DNA of 64,000 bases from Ruficoccus sp. ZRK36 (GTDB taxonomy: Bacteria; Verrucomicrobiota; Verrucomicrobiia; Opitutales; Cerasicoccaceae). How positions within the stretch are numbered: the stretch's first letter is position 1; each line of letters begins with the position of its first letter. The DNA lies in assembly GCF_019603315.1 (NCBI RefSeq), contig NZ_CP080649.1, forward strand, positions 1,007,501 to 1,071,500, read 5' to 3'. Below are positions 1-6,260 of this stretch, one piece after another. Below the pieces are notes generated by a model, which saw only the letters and a program-made list of their open reading frames with translations, searched no databases and was not told where the DNA came from. Made by a program: the position numbers and the translations under genes.

Positions 1-130
1 ACAGGGCATGGGCCAGTGGCAGGAGGACGGGTTGCTCGACCGGAGGAGGGGAGGGTGGCTCGTCGTGCTCGTTGAGCATAAAAATGCCCGCGCCCACGCT
101 GATCACGGTGATGAGGATGGCCTGGATCAT
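1..130 (-). CDS. Small membrane protein of the cassette, copy 1 (partial)
   Basis: The first 43 codons of a small protein whose full version is at 26504-26776. The N terminus MIQAILITVISVGAGIFML is hydrophobic and could be a membrane anchor, followed by a proline-rich segment (PPSPPPVEQP). The start codon overlaps the stop of the upstream nuclease gene as ATGA (127-130), so translation is probably coupled. Function unknown; the 3' end is outside the window. Confidence 0.7.
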   Translation of the reverse strand, partial: MIQAILITVISVGAGIFMLNEHDEPPSPPPVEQPVLLPLAHAL

Positions 131-948
131 CGCGCCCCTCCTGTCCATTTTGCGCACTGCGAGCGGTAGCTGCACCAGGCACAGTGCATGCCCGGTTGCG
201 GATGAAACCGCTCATGGTAAATGCCGTCCACCGCCGCGCAGGCGATGTCCAGCACACGCTGTTTCTCTCGTTCGCTCGCCGGTTCCAACCGGTGCACGAT
301 AACCTTCGGGACCTTGGTCTTGACGAGGAAAACCAGTTCGCGTCCCTCGACCTTTTCGCTCGTGGCCGACTCGATCAACAGTTGGTAGAGCGTGAGCTGT
401 ACCTCGTGCTGGAAGGCTTCGAGCTGGACGTTTGGGGTGCTCGCGCAGGTCTTGTAATCGACCGGCACATTGCCCACCCGAACCAGGTCAATGTAGCCCA
501 AAACCGGGCTGGGAAGCACCGGCAGGTCCTCCTCCAGTTGGACTTCGACACCGAGTGGAAGCTCTGTCATCTGCCCGTGCTCGGAGTCCAGATAGGCCTC
601 GACCATCTTGATGCCTTTGTCGTGGTTGGTCTGACGCGTATCCATATCCGGATACACAGAGGTCTCCTCCGGCGCATTAAACGCCTGTGTGAAGGCCTCG
701 ATAACCGTCGACCGCTCGTGGCACTCCCCACGCCAGCGAGCGCGGTGAAAGTGCTGCAAGGCGGCGTGGACAGCCTTACCCAGGTGCAGGCTGGGGGAGA
801 CAGGCTCGGGCAACTTCAGGACCTTCTTGTACCAGAACTTCAGCGGACAGGTCAGGTAGAGTTTGACCGTGCTGGCCGAGATGTGGTCAAGCAAGCCATC
901 GGTGGAGGGCTGCTGGCCGTTGCGATCGTGTTCCAGCGGCTGAATCAT
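127..948 (-). CDS. PD-(D/E)XK nuclease, Cas4/RecB type (copy 1)
   Basis: A 273-aa putative DNA exonuclease. Motifs seen: LGKAVH (His61), GYID (Asp154), VDYK (Asp164, Lys166) and QLTLY (Gln184 to Tyr188), the order expected for the RecB/Cas4 nuclease core. Cys34 near the N terminus and Cys256, Cys259 and Cys265 at the C terminus match the four-cysteine iron-sulfur arrangement of AddB and Cas4. The gene overlaps both neighbours by ATGA, so it belongs to a coupled operon with the 158-aa protein upstream and a small membrane protein downstream. The near-identical copy at 26773-27594 keeps all these residues. No Cas1, Cas2 or CRISPR repeats are nearby, so a role in recombination or element maintenance is more likely than spacer acquisition. 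That role is inference. Confidence 0.85.
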   Translation of the reverse strand: MIQPLEHDRNGQQPSTDGLLDHISASTVKLYLTCPLKFWYKKVLKLPEPVSPSLHLGKAVHAALQHFHRARWRGECHERSTVIEAFTQAFNAPEETSVYPDMDTRQTNHDKGIKMVEAYLDSEHGQMTELPLGVEVQLEEDLPVLPSPVLGYIDLVRVGNVPVDYKTCASTPNVQLEAFQHEVQLTLYQLLIESATSEKVEGRELVFLVKTKVPKVIVHRLEPASEREKQRVLDIACAAVDGIYHERFHPQPGMHCAWCSYRSQCAKWTGGAR

Positions 949-1421
949 GACCGGTTCCTCCCCTTGGCAGAGCCGTAGGTGCCGATCAGTTCGTCGATCA
1001 GCCCGGAGGCCTGCATCTTGTTCAGGCGGGGGAGGGGCGTCTGGAAGCGGCTTTGGGCTAACTCTTCCATCGCATCAGTTGTGATGCCGTGCTCCTTCAT
1101 CATCCGCTCGATCAGGGCCTGTTGTTTGGGCGAACAAGCCCATCGGTGCGAACTCTGTCGGATGAAGGCCGGGCGGTTGGGGTCTGCCCGTAGTGGCGAG
1201 CGTGTCGGCTCGTGTATCGATGAGCCGGATACAGGCAAAAAACCCGTCTCCTGGATGTCCCGGTCCACCGCCTCCTGCAATTGCTGGTACAGGTGCGTGC
1301 TGGCCTGCTGGATGTGGGCGAGGTCGTTAACCTCCGTGCGGACCGTGATCGAGTACTGGTGCGAAGAGAACTGCGGCAGGCCCAGCTTCTTCGAGTAGTT
1401 GGCTTCGAGGGTGATAGCCAT
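945..1421 (-). CDS. 158-aa cassette protein of unknown function (copy 1)
   Basis: First gene of the cassette operon. I do not recognise a named family. The N-terminal half (about 1-65) looks like a beta-rich domain ending in a helix (HIQQASTHLYQQLQEAV). The C-terminal half (about 98-150) has SPKQQALIERMMKEHG followed by LNKMQASGLIDELIGTYG. This type of helical tail occurs in several phage and plasmid single-strand DNA-binding or annealing proteins, but the resemblance is weak. It is coupled to the nuclease by an ATGA overlap, so a single-strand-binding partner of the nuclease is a reasonable guess. A hairpin leader lies directly upstream. The copy at 27591-28067 differs mainly in the central linker. 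Confidence 0.7.
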   Translation of the reverse strand: MAITLEANYSKKLGLPQFSSHQYSITVRTEVNDLAHIQQASTHLYQQLQEAVDRDIQETGFLPVSGSSIHEPTRSPLRADPNRPAFIRQSSHRWACSPKQQALIERMMKEHGITTDAMEELAQSRFQTPLPRLNKMQASGLIDELIGTYGSAKGRNRS

Positions 1422-1530
1422 GAGGAATCCTTTCGAATGTGACCGTGTGGGTACGAAAAAGCCCGGCGACGGGTCGGTGTCTGCCGGGCTTCTGATAGCG
1501 AGATCGTCCCGCTATCACGGATATATAACG
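1422..1530 (-). promoter_or_regulatory. Leader of the cassette operon with two hairpins (copy 1)
   Basis: Read on the minus strand: a possible -10 (TATATA, about 1521-1528), then an 8-bp inverted repeat TGATAGCG/CGCTATCA (1493-1500 with 1510-1517), then a GC-rich hairpin AAGCCCGGC/GCCGGGCTT (1459-1467 with 1483-1491) followed by a short T run, then AAAGGA and the start codon at 1421. The second hairpin has the form of an intrinsic terminator placed between promoter and first gene. That suggests attenuation or a short regulatory RNA. It is conserved in copy 2 (28068-28176). Confidence 0.5.
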
Positions 1531-1611
1531 CAGGTCGAGGGCTTTTTGCGCAGGGGAGGGGGAGTGGATTCTCATTGCGGTTCTCGCCGCTGCTCTGCAT
1601 TTTTATCGTGC

Positions 1612-2031
1612 ATGGCTGCGCAGAATTTCACACCTCCATATCCGTTCGAGCATCGAGTGAGCCCGGAAGATATTCTGGCTTACAATGAGGCCGTTGACCG
1701 CGATGAGGTGCGGAAGCTCTTTCGGGCGTGGTCAGCAGAGGATGACGCCCGGGCGGTTGAGGGTGCCAAGGTCGAGGCAGAGCGAAATGAGAAGCTGGCT
1801 ATGCAGGGTGCCTTGAAGGCACTGGTGCAAAGCAGTGAGTCGCTGCAACAGGCTTCAGGGATGAACCATAAGGTCTGGCTGGATCGTCAGGAAGCTGCTC
1901 GTTACCTCGGCGTATCTACAAGAACGATTGATCGAAAGCGCGAGAGGGGCGAACTGCGCGGCTATTTGGTGGAGGGAACGAAGACGTTTCGCTTTAAGAA
2001 AACGGAGTTGGACGAGCTCATGGAGGGGTGA
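1612..2031 (+). CDS. Excisionase-like helix-turn-helix protein
   Basis: A 139-aa protein. Residues about 88-138 form a MerR/excisionase-type winged helix (DRQEAARYLGVSTRTIDRKR, then FRFKKTELDELM). This domain is typical of Xis-like directionality factors and small regulators of integrative elements. The N-terminal 85 residues are charged and helical and I do not recognise them. I chose the ATG at 1612 because upstream in-frame codons lie inside the duplicated cassette leader. The gene is divergent from the cassette and convergent with integrase 1, which fits a regulator or excisionase of that element. Confidence 0.7.
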   Translation: MAAQNFTPPYPFEHRVSPEDILAYNEAVDRDEVRKLFRAWSAEDDARAVEGAKVEAERNEKLAMQGALKALVQSSESLQQASGMNHKVWLDRQEAARYLGVSTRTIDRKRERGELRGYLVEGTKTFRFKKTELDELMEG

Positions 2032-2074
2032 GGCCGCTGGGGCAGGTAGGACGAAAGCCTGCGGGATTGAGTTG

Positions 2075-3463
2075 CTAGCTCTGCGAGGAAGTGGATGCTT
2101 GGGAAGCCCAGTAGCCTCTGGGCATCGTTTTCAGCCCCAGCTTTTTCAGATGTTTTCTCACGGCCTGATCTGAGACGCCCAGTGCGCATGCAATATGGGT
2201 AACGGGCTGCTTTTTGACCATGTCCGCGAGTTCTTTGGGCGATGGCCAGTCGGCTTTGCTGACGGGAGCGCTGGTTTTGTCCTTCAGCTCATATTTGGAC
2301 CTGGATGGGGTCAGGGCAAAGAAGGCTTTGCTTGTGGCCTTAGGAGTCAGGCCCTTGTAAAACTCCTCCAATGTCTGTTGGCTGCGGTGTCCGGTCCAGC
2401 CGCAGACTTTGCCGGGGTTGGAGGTGAAAGCGACCCCGTAGGTGGCAAAGCTGTGTCGGGCTGCGTTGCGGGGGTAGTTAATGCCAGCGCTTACGCAAAG
2501 CCGATGGCGGCGGCGATCGAGGTTATGCCTGTCCAGTTGGACTACGCTGTTGCTGTCCACAAAGGGTTTCAGCCAGAGCCAAAGGGCTTCCGGTAGGTGC
2601 TCAATGTAGCGGGGCAACGGGCGACCCTTGCGTTTCCTTTTGGCTACCTCAGGTCGTATATTGATAGCCTTGTCGTCGTAGTGAATGTCTTCCGGGGCGA
2701 GACGCTTGATTTCCTCTGCCCGGATTCCGGCAAAGAACGCCAGCGCGAGACAGGGGATGAGTCCGGGGTCTTTCTTTTCCGCTTCCCGGAAAAGGGCCTT
2801 AACATCAGACACACTCAGAAATTCCTTGGCTGGGGCGTCTTCGCGTTTGTATTCAAGGGCTTCGGCGGGCGAGTTGGCGATGAAGCGGTTCTTCCGCTTG
2901 GTGCACCACTTGAAAAACGTCTTATAGCCGCGCAGGTAGTTGTTGAAGGTTGTCTCGGAGAATGGCAGGTCATCCAGTAGATCTTCAAGCAGCTCGGGGG
3001 TGATGTCCTGGATGGCAAGGCTGCCCAAAGCCTCGTTGAGCATGCGGAGGATGGACTTTTTCCCGGCGATAGTCGTCCCCTGGAAATCGGGATAGGCCTT
3101 GTCTTCATACTCTTTGAGCGCCTCGGACAAAGTGATCTCCTGGGCTTTGGGGTGTCTCTCGATCCAGAATATGGCCACTTCGCGCAGGTCGGCGCCGTCA
3201 AGCATCGCCTTTGTCTCACGGTACTCGGCGAGCTCGATCTGGGTGAGGTTTCCGCTGGCACCCAGTTCTACGTTGATCTGCTTCTGGGCCCGTACCCAAG
3301 CCTCTGCGGCGCCTTTGGTTGCGAACGTCTTTTCCCGCTGAGCGTAGATGCGCTTACCCGTATCGGAAAGGCGGGTCGTCGGCATCTGGACCCGGGCCTT
3401 CCATTTGCCGTTGGTCAGTTGACGGGGATTGAACTGAGGTGGGGTTTCGTTCACGGGGTTCAT
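2075..3463 (-). CDS. Tyrosine recombinase (integrase 1)
   Basis: A 462-aa phage/ICE-type integrase for site-specific integration. An N-terminal arm-binding segment (about 10-70) and a core-binding SAM-like domain (about 105-195) precede the catalytic domain. Active-site candidates are Arg248 (GIRAEE), Arg336-His337 (NAARHSFATY), His359-Arg360 (TGHR) and Tyr369 (EEFYKG). The first His of the usual HxxR box is Asn here. A C-terminal extension (about 395-452) holds a small helix-turn-helix (LGVSDQAVRKHL) shared with integrase 2 and with three loose fragments in this window. It starts 168 nt from a tRNA-Gly 3' fragment, its probable attachment site, and reads away from it. Confidence 0.93.
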   Translation of the reverse strand: MNPVNETPPQFNPRQLTNGKWKARVQMPTTRLSDTGKRIYAQREKTFATKGAAEAWVRAQKQINVELGASGNLTQIELAEYRETKAMLDGADLREVAIFWIERHPKAQEITLSEALKEYEDKAYPDFQGTTIAGKKSILRMLNEALGSLAIQDITPELLEDLLDDLPFSETTFNNYLRGYKTFFKWCTKRKNRFIANSPAEALEYKREDAPAKEFLSVSDVKALFREAEKKDPGLIPCLALAFFAGIRAEEIKRLAPEDIHYDDKAINIRPEVAKRKRKGRPLPRYIEHLPEALWLWLKPFVDSNSVVQLDRHNLDRRRHRLCVSAGINYPRNAARHSFATYGVAFTSNPGKVCGWTGHRSQQTLEEFYKGLTPKATSKAFFALTPSRSKYELKDKTSAPVSKADWPSPKELADMVKKQPVTHIACALGVSDQAVRKHLKKLGLKTMPRGYWASQASTSSQS

Positions 3464-3489
3464 TGAATCGAACCTGACAGAAATGACAA

Positions 3490-3524
3490 GTCACTAGAGG
3501 ACGGGGGTCACTAGAAGTCACTAG
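3490..3524. repeat. Three GTCACTAG direct repeats beside integrase 1
   Basis: GTCACTAG occurs at 3490-3497, 3507-3514 and 3517-3524, between the integrase start and the tRNA-Gly fragment. Short direct repeats here are what integrase arm-type or excisionase binding sites look like. They could also bind a repressor of the integrase promoter. The pattern is seen; the role is inferred. Confidence 0.45.
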
Positions 3525-3630
3525 GATTTCTGTCCATTCGGGTCCATTTCAGTCAATTTTGCATCTCCCCTGAAAAGTCGAACTTTCGGCTCAACTGCCT
3601 ATTTGTCAGTGATTTAGGCTTAAAATGGGA

Positions 3631-3679
3631 TGGTGCGGGCGGAGGGAGTCGAACCCTCGTCTCAAGCTTGGGAAGCTCA
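3631..3679 (-). tRNA. Detached 3' half of tRNA-Gly(CCC), probable att site
   Basis: On the minus strand this contains the anticodon arm with loop TTCCCAA (anticodon CCC), the T arm (GAGGGTTCGACTCCCTC), the acceptor 3' strand CGCCCGC, discriminator A and CCA. The 5' half (GCGGGCG start, D arm) is absent: sequence beyond 3679 does not continue the tRNA. This is the usual footprint of an element that integrates into the 3' half of a tRNA gene. It is not a functional tRNA. The fragment together with 3464-3801 holds no protein-coding gene. Confidence 0.85.
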
Positions 3680-3801
3680 CGTCGATGCAGTATTTATAGG
3701 AGGTTGAAGGCGACGTTACTATATTTTTACTAGAATTCTCGATTTGAAACGACCCCTGTCTTCAAGCTTGGATTAACTTCTACCGACTCCCGGTTGAATC
3801 T

Positions 3802-4056
3802 TCAATCCTTTACGAGTTCCTCAATGTACTCCGAGAGGCTGATGCCCTTTTTCCTCGCCCGTTGCTGGAATTTTGCGTGAATCTGCGGTTTCAATCGAAT
3901 CGTATAGGGGTGACGGCCACTGGATTTACGTCCTGCCCCTTCGCGCTTGCCTCCATGCAGGCGACGGGCGGTTGACCAATCCAAGTGTTCGCTGATGTCT
4001 TCTCCGTCATCAAAACGGCGGTCAAACTCCTCAACTGAGATTTTCTTGGCTTTCAT
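3802..4056 (-). CDS. brnA: BrnA-like antitoxin
   Basis: An 84-aa protein with a C-terminal ribbon-helix-helix segment (PYTIRLKPQIHAKFQQRARK, then GISLSEYIEELVKD). The N terminus (EEFDRRFDDGEDISEHLDWS) resembles the BrnA region that wraps the toxin. It follows brnT with a 26-nt overlap, the classic brnTA order. In the family BrnA neutralises BrnT and represses the shared promoter. The basic linker AGRKSSGRHP precedes the DNA-binding part. Confidence 0.85.
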   Translation of the reverse strand: MKAKKISVEEFDRRFDDGEDISEHLDWSTARRLHGGKREGAGRKSSGRHPYTIRLKPQIHAKFQQRARKKGISLSEYIEELVKD

Positions 4057-4306
4057 GATAGTGTCTTTCTTCGTTTGTTCTGGCTCGGCGTACTGAGATA
4101 ATGCGGATTTTTCGGCCTCTCATCGTGAAAATCGCGATCCACACCTTACCCTTCAGGCGAGCAATCAGGGCCTTGCGAGGTTCGGACGTATGAGAGGTTG
4201 AAACGACAATTGCATCTCTGTCTTCCCACAACGCTTGAGCCTCTACAAAGTCAACGCCGTGCTTGAGCTTGTTGCCTTGGCTCTTGTTGGGGTCGTATTC
4301 AAACAT
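4031..4306 (-). CDS. brnT: BrnT-type ribonuclease toxin
   Basis: A 91-aa protein of the BrnT/DUF497 family. Signatures seen are FEYDPNKSQGNKLKHGVDF at the N terminus, the strand-rich middle and the C-terminal RGRKIRIISVRRARTNEER ending in YHE. Family members are RelE-fold RNases that block translation and are held in check by the downstream BrnA. The length is normal and the motifs are intact, so it is probably active. The pair sits just inside the right side of the tRNA-Gly fragment, consistent with stabilising an integrated element. Confidence 0.9.
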   Translation of the reverse strand: MFEYDPNKSQGNKLKHGVDFVEAQALWEDRDAIVVSTSHTSEPRKALIARLKGKVWIAIFTMRGRKIRIISVRRARTNEERHYHESQENLS

Positions 4307-4410
4307 TGCCGGGTACTCTAGTCATGTTCACTTGAAATGCAACGTTGTTTTCAAGCTGATATCGCAGTACAGATAACGCACCTGACGAGGGATCATCCAC
4401 GGCGTCGTAT

Positions 4411-4574
4411 AGCCCTCCGACTCGGACCTCAAGGTGCTGGTCTGGGAAAAGCCCTTGTCTCGTCTGGCCGATGATCTCGGGGTGTCAGACCAGGCTATCC
4501 GCAAACGCTGCCTCAAGCGCGGGATAGAACTGCCCAAGAATGGGCACTGGCAGCGGGAAAGGAGAACCGGGTGA
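4411..4574 (+). pseudogene. Integrase C-terminal remnant 1
   Basis: An open segment that translates to a close relative of the last 50 residues of integrase 2. It contains LVWEKPLSRLADDLGVSDQA then IRKRCLKRGIELPKNGHWQR and a natural stop. A TAG lies a few codons upstream of the homology, and the catalytic domain is missing. It lies on the strand opposite to the BrnTA and MNT-HEPN genes. It shows that another integrase of this family once sat here. Confidence 0.75.
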
Positions 4575-4590
4575 CGGGCGATTCAGGCCA

Positions 4591-5043
4591 CTAAGACAAA
4601 TGGGGATGCCTACTGCGAAGCCATTTGAGGACGGCCTCTTTCAACTCAAGGGTAAACGCAATCAGTTCCTTGGTTTCTTCCGGGCTTGTGCGTCCGGCGA
4701 CATCATACTCAACGGTGTTTCGCTTACTGCGGCAACTGTCCAGATAATCCGCGTCATCCTTTCGGTCTGTTCCCAGCACCAGCGGCAATGCCTGTAGGGT
4801 GCGGTAGTGTGCCAGATGCTTTTCCGGGCGGTAGCCTTCTGCGTAGAGAAGGATCGTGCAGAGCTTCAAGGCCGCATTGTAGGCGATGCCGAACTGCCAG
4901 TCGGAACTGAGCCTTGCTGTTTGCGCGTCAGCCAAGTCACGCTCAACGATGGCCAACAAGTCCGCAATTTGCTGACGGTTTGTTGCATGAGGCCGCAACC
5001 ACCCGTTTTTATGCCAACTTTGCAAGCTCATCGTCGCTGCCAA
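4591..5043 (-). CDS. HEPN-domain protein (toxin of an MNT-HEPN pair)
   Basis: A 150-aa all-helical protein. The helix DWQFGIAYNAALKLCTILLY and the later LDSCRSKRNTVEYD match HEPN proteins of the SAV_6107-like type, where the RNxxxY stretch (Arg108-Asn109, Tyr113) replaces the common RxxxxH. HEPN partners of minimal nucleotidyltransferases are usually RNases silenced by AMPylation. The start overlaps the upstream nucleotidyltransferase gene by 35 nt, so the two are co-translated. I am fairly sure of the pairing and less sure of RNase activity, since the canonical His is absent. Confidence 0.78.
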   Translation of the reverse strand: MAATMSLQSWHKNGWLRPHATNRQQIADLLAIVERDLADAQTARLSSDWQFGIAYNAALKLCTILLYAEGYRPEKHLAHYRTLQALPLVLGTDRKDDADYLDSCRSKRNTVEYDVAGRTSPEETKELIAFTLELKEAVLKWLRSRHPHLS

Positions 5044-5632
5044 TAATCCACCGTTTGGGTTTGGTTGTCACGTCCGTAATGTAGGCATCCCTCGCCCGCA
5101 ACTTCTCTGCATAGGACTGAGGAGAGATCGCGTTGGGGTTGATTTCCCTGCCGAGCGTTGCCGACAGTGGCCGGAGACGGGGAGCCAGTTGACGCAAGCC
5201 AACGGAGCCGATCACCAGAAGATCAATATCACTTTGCGCAGTGGCGGTATCGGAGGCAAAGGAACCGTAGACAAACGCAAGGTCAATGCCCTCAACGGGT
5301 CTCAGTGCTTCTGTCAGTTGCGCTAGCCAGCCGGTTGTTTTCAGTGCAATACTGTGTAATTCGGGGTACAGGGGATGCTCCGGGTTTGCCCTGAAATAGA
5401 GCCGATTGCCGTCTCTTTTCTCAAGCACAAGACCAGCCTCCCGCATGTTGGCGATTTCCCGTTGAATGGTGCCAACCGCTAAATGGCTCAATCGCGCGAG
5501 GTCACGCAAGTGCAGCGACTGGCCCGAGTCCGCAAAAAGCAGCCTCAGTAACTCAGCCCTGGCTTTCGGAAAAATTTGTTCGAGGGAATTCAAGATGGAT
5601 GCTTTTAGCATACAATCGTACGCCCAGTCCAT
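5009..5632 (-). CDS. Winged-helix / MNT nucleotidyltransferase fusion (antitoxin)
   Basis: A 207-aa protein. Residues about 10-85 form a winged helix (LRDLARLSHLAVGTIQREIA, then the wing GNRLYFRANPEHPLYPEL). Residues about 112-195 form a minimal nucleotidyltransferase with the motif GSFASDTATAQSDIDL (Gly123-Ser124, Asp135, Asp137). In characterised MNT-HEPN systems such enzymes AMPylate the HEPN toxin. The fused DNA-binding domain suggests it also represses its own operon. The start could be the ATG at 5632 or at 5611. Confidence 0.85.
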   Translation of the reverse strand: MDWAYDCMLKASILNSLEQIFPKARAELLRLLFADSGQSLHLRDLARLSHLAVGTIQREIANMREAGLVLEKRDGNRLYFRANPEHPLYPELHSIALKTTGWLAQLTEALRPVEGIDLAFVYGSFASDTATAQSDIDLLVIGSVGLRQLAPRLRPLSATLGREINPNAISPQSYAEKLRARDAYITDVTTKPKRWIIGSDDELAKLA

Positions 5633-5728
5633 ACATTTATGACAGGTAGTTTACTGCCAAACTCCATCCCTCAGATAAAAGGCTACCTGTGGATCTTTGG
5701 TCGCTTGCGGGGAGTACATTGATCGGGC

Positions 5729-5779
5729 GGGATAGAGCTGCCCAAGAATGGGCACTGGCAGCGGGAAAGGAGCAGGTAA
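5729..5779 (+). pseudogene. Integrase C-terminal remnant 2
   Basis: Sixteen codons (GIELPKNGHWQRERSR and stop) that repeat the end of remnant 1 almost base for base, starting inside GGGCGGGATAGAGCTG. Sequence upstream does not continue the homology. It marks another copy or a recombination product of the same integrase 3' end. Confidence 0.6.
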
Positions 5780-5834
5780 TGTTTCTTGTATTTCCCCCCC
5801 CTGAGCGTCAGAGCCGAATTTCGGCTTTAACCGT

Positions 5835-6100
5835 ATTGTCCTCTGTGTCCCCTGTCCCCCGATGATTTTAGCTTCGTTTATTTCTCTCCTCCTTCTCTTC
5901 CTCCTCTTGGTATCCAAATATATATCTTGTCATGCTACAGAAAGGGGGGACGAGGGGACAAAAAGCCATTAATCCCTTTATTCATCATGGCTAGCGGGTG
6001 TCCCCTGCTTGAAAAATACCAGGGGACAATCAAGGGACAGGGGGACGTGAGGCTAAAAAAAGATTAATATTCCAAAAAAAGATTGACATTTCAAGAAAAT
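5835..6100. other. Candidate origin: GGGGAC iterons and AT-rich tract
   Basis: About eight short GGGGAC or GGGAC motifs in both orientations fall within 5840-6046 (for example GTGTCCCCTGTCCCCC near 5846, GGGGGACGAGGGGACA near 5947, GGGGACAATCAAGGGACAGG near 6022). They are followed by an AT-rich stretch with the direct repeat AAAAAAAGATT (about 6056-6085). The primase-helicase gene starts about 170 nt downstream. Iterons, AT-rich DNA and an adjacent replication gene together resemble a plasmid-type origin. No protein gene is evident in 5633-6164 besides the short integrase remnant. Confidence 0.4.
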
Positions 6101-6164
6101 GCCCACATATGCCCCTCCTGCTCGTAAAGCACCTAGTTGACTTTCCCGATTCGAAAGGAGGAAC

Positions 6165-6218
6165 ATGAACACCCTCATCGAAGGACGGTCAAGGGCCGCA
6201 GCGAGTAAAACGAAATAA
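6165..6218 (+). CDS. Possible 17-codon leader ORF before the primase
   Basis: ATG at 6165 is preceded by AAAGGAGGAAC, the strongest ribosome site in this area, and encodes MNTLIEGRSRAAASKTK before TAA at 6216. The primase reading frame follows in the same phase and is open from 6219. Either this is a leader peptide, or it is the original primase start interrupted by a nonsense codon. Confidence 0.35.
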   Translation: MNTLIEGRSRAAASKTK

Positions 6219-6260
6219 AGATCCAAAGACATAAAAACAAATACAACTGATGGCAAGTCA

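Larger units (their letters stand above)
1..1559. repeat. Duplicated cassette, copy 1 (left part)
   Basis: This stretch is nearly identical to 26647-28205 at a constant offset of 26646, so there is no net insertion or deletion over 1.56 kb. It encodes a 158-aa protein, a PD-(D/E)XK nuclease and the start of a small membrane protein, plus their leader. Matching stops exactly at 1559, where copy 2 runs into the end of an integrase gene. The left end is cut by the window, so the repeat may extend further. The few differences are mostly substitutions. Confidence 0.95.

Noticed and set aside
184-978. 264-codon ORF on the plus strand
   Set aside because: It is antisense to the PD-(D/E)XK nuclease gene, whose motifs are clear. 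The same shadow appears at 26830-27624.
1-1421. Cas4 of a CRISPR system
   Set aside because: The nuclease has Cas4-like cysteines, but no Cas1, Cas2 or repeat-spacer array is present in the window.
3631-3710. Possible tmRNA (ssrA) 3' end
   Set aside because: The GGTTCGACTCC stretch first suggested tmRNA, but a regular anticodon arm with loop TTCCCAA and acceptor CGCCCGC identify tRNA-Gly(CCC).
5651-5917. 88-codon ORF with a basic start on the minus strand
   Set aside because: It runs antisense through an integrase remnant and the GGGGAC repeats and has low-complexity Arg/Lys and Pro content.
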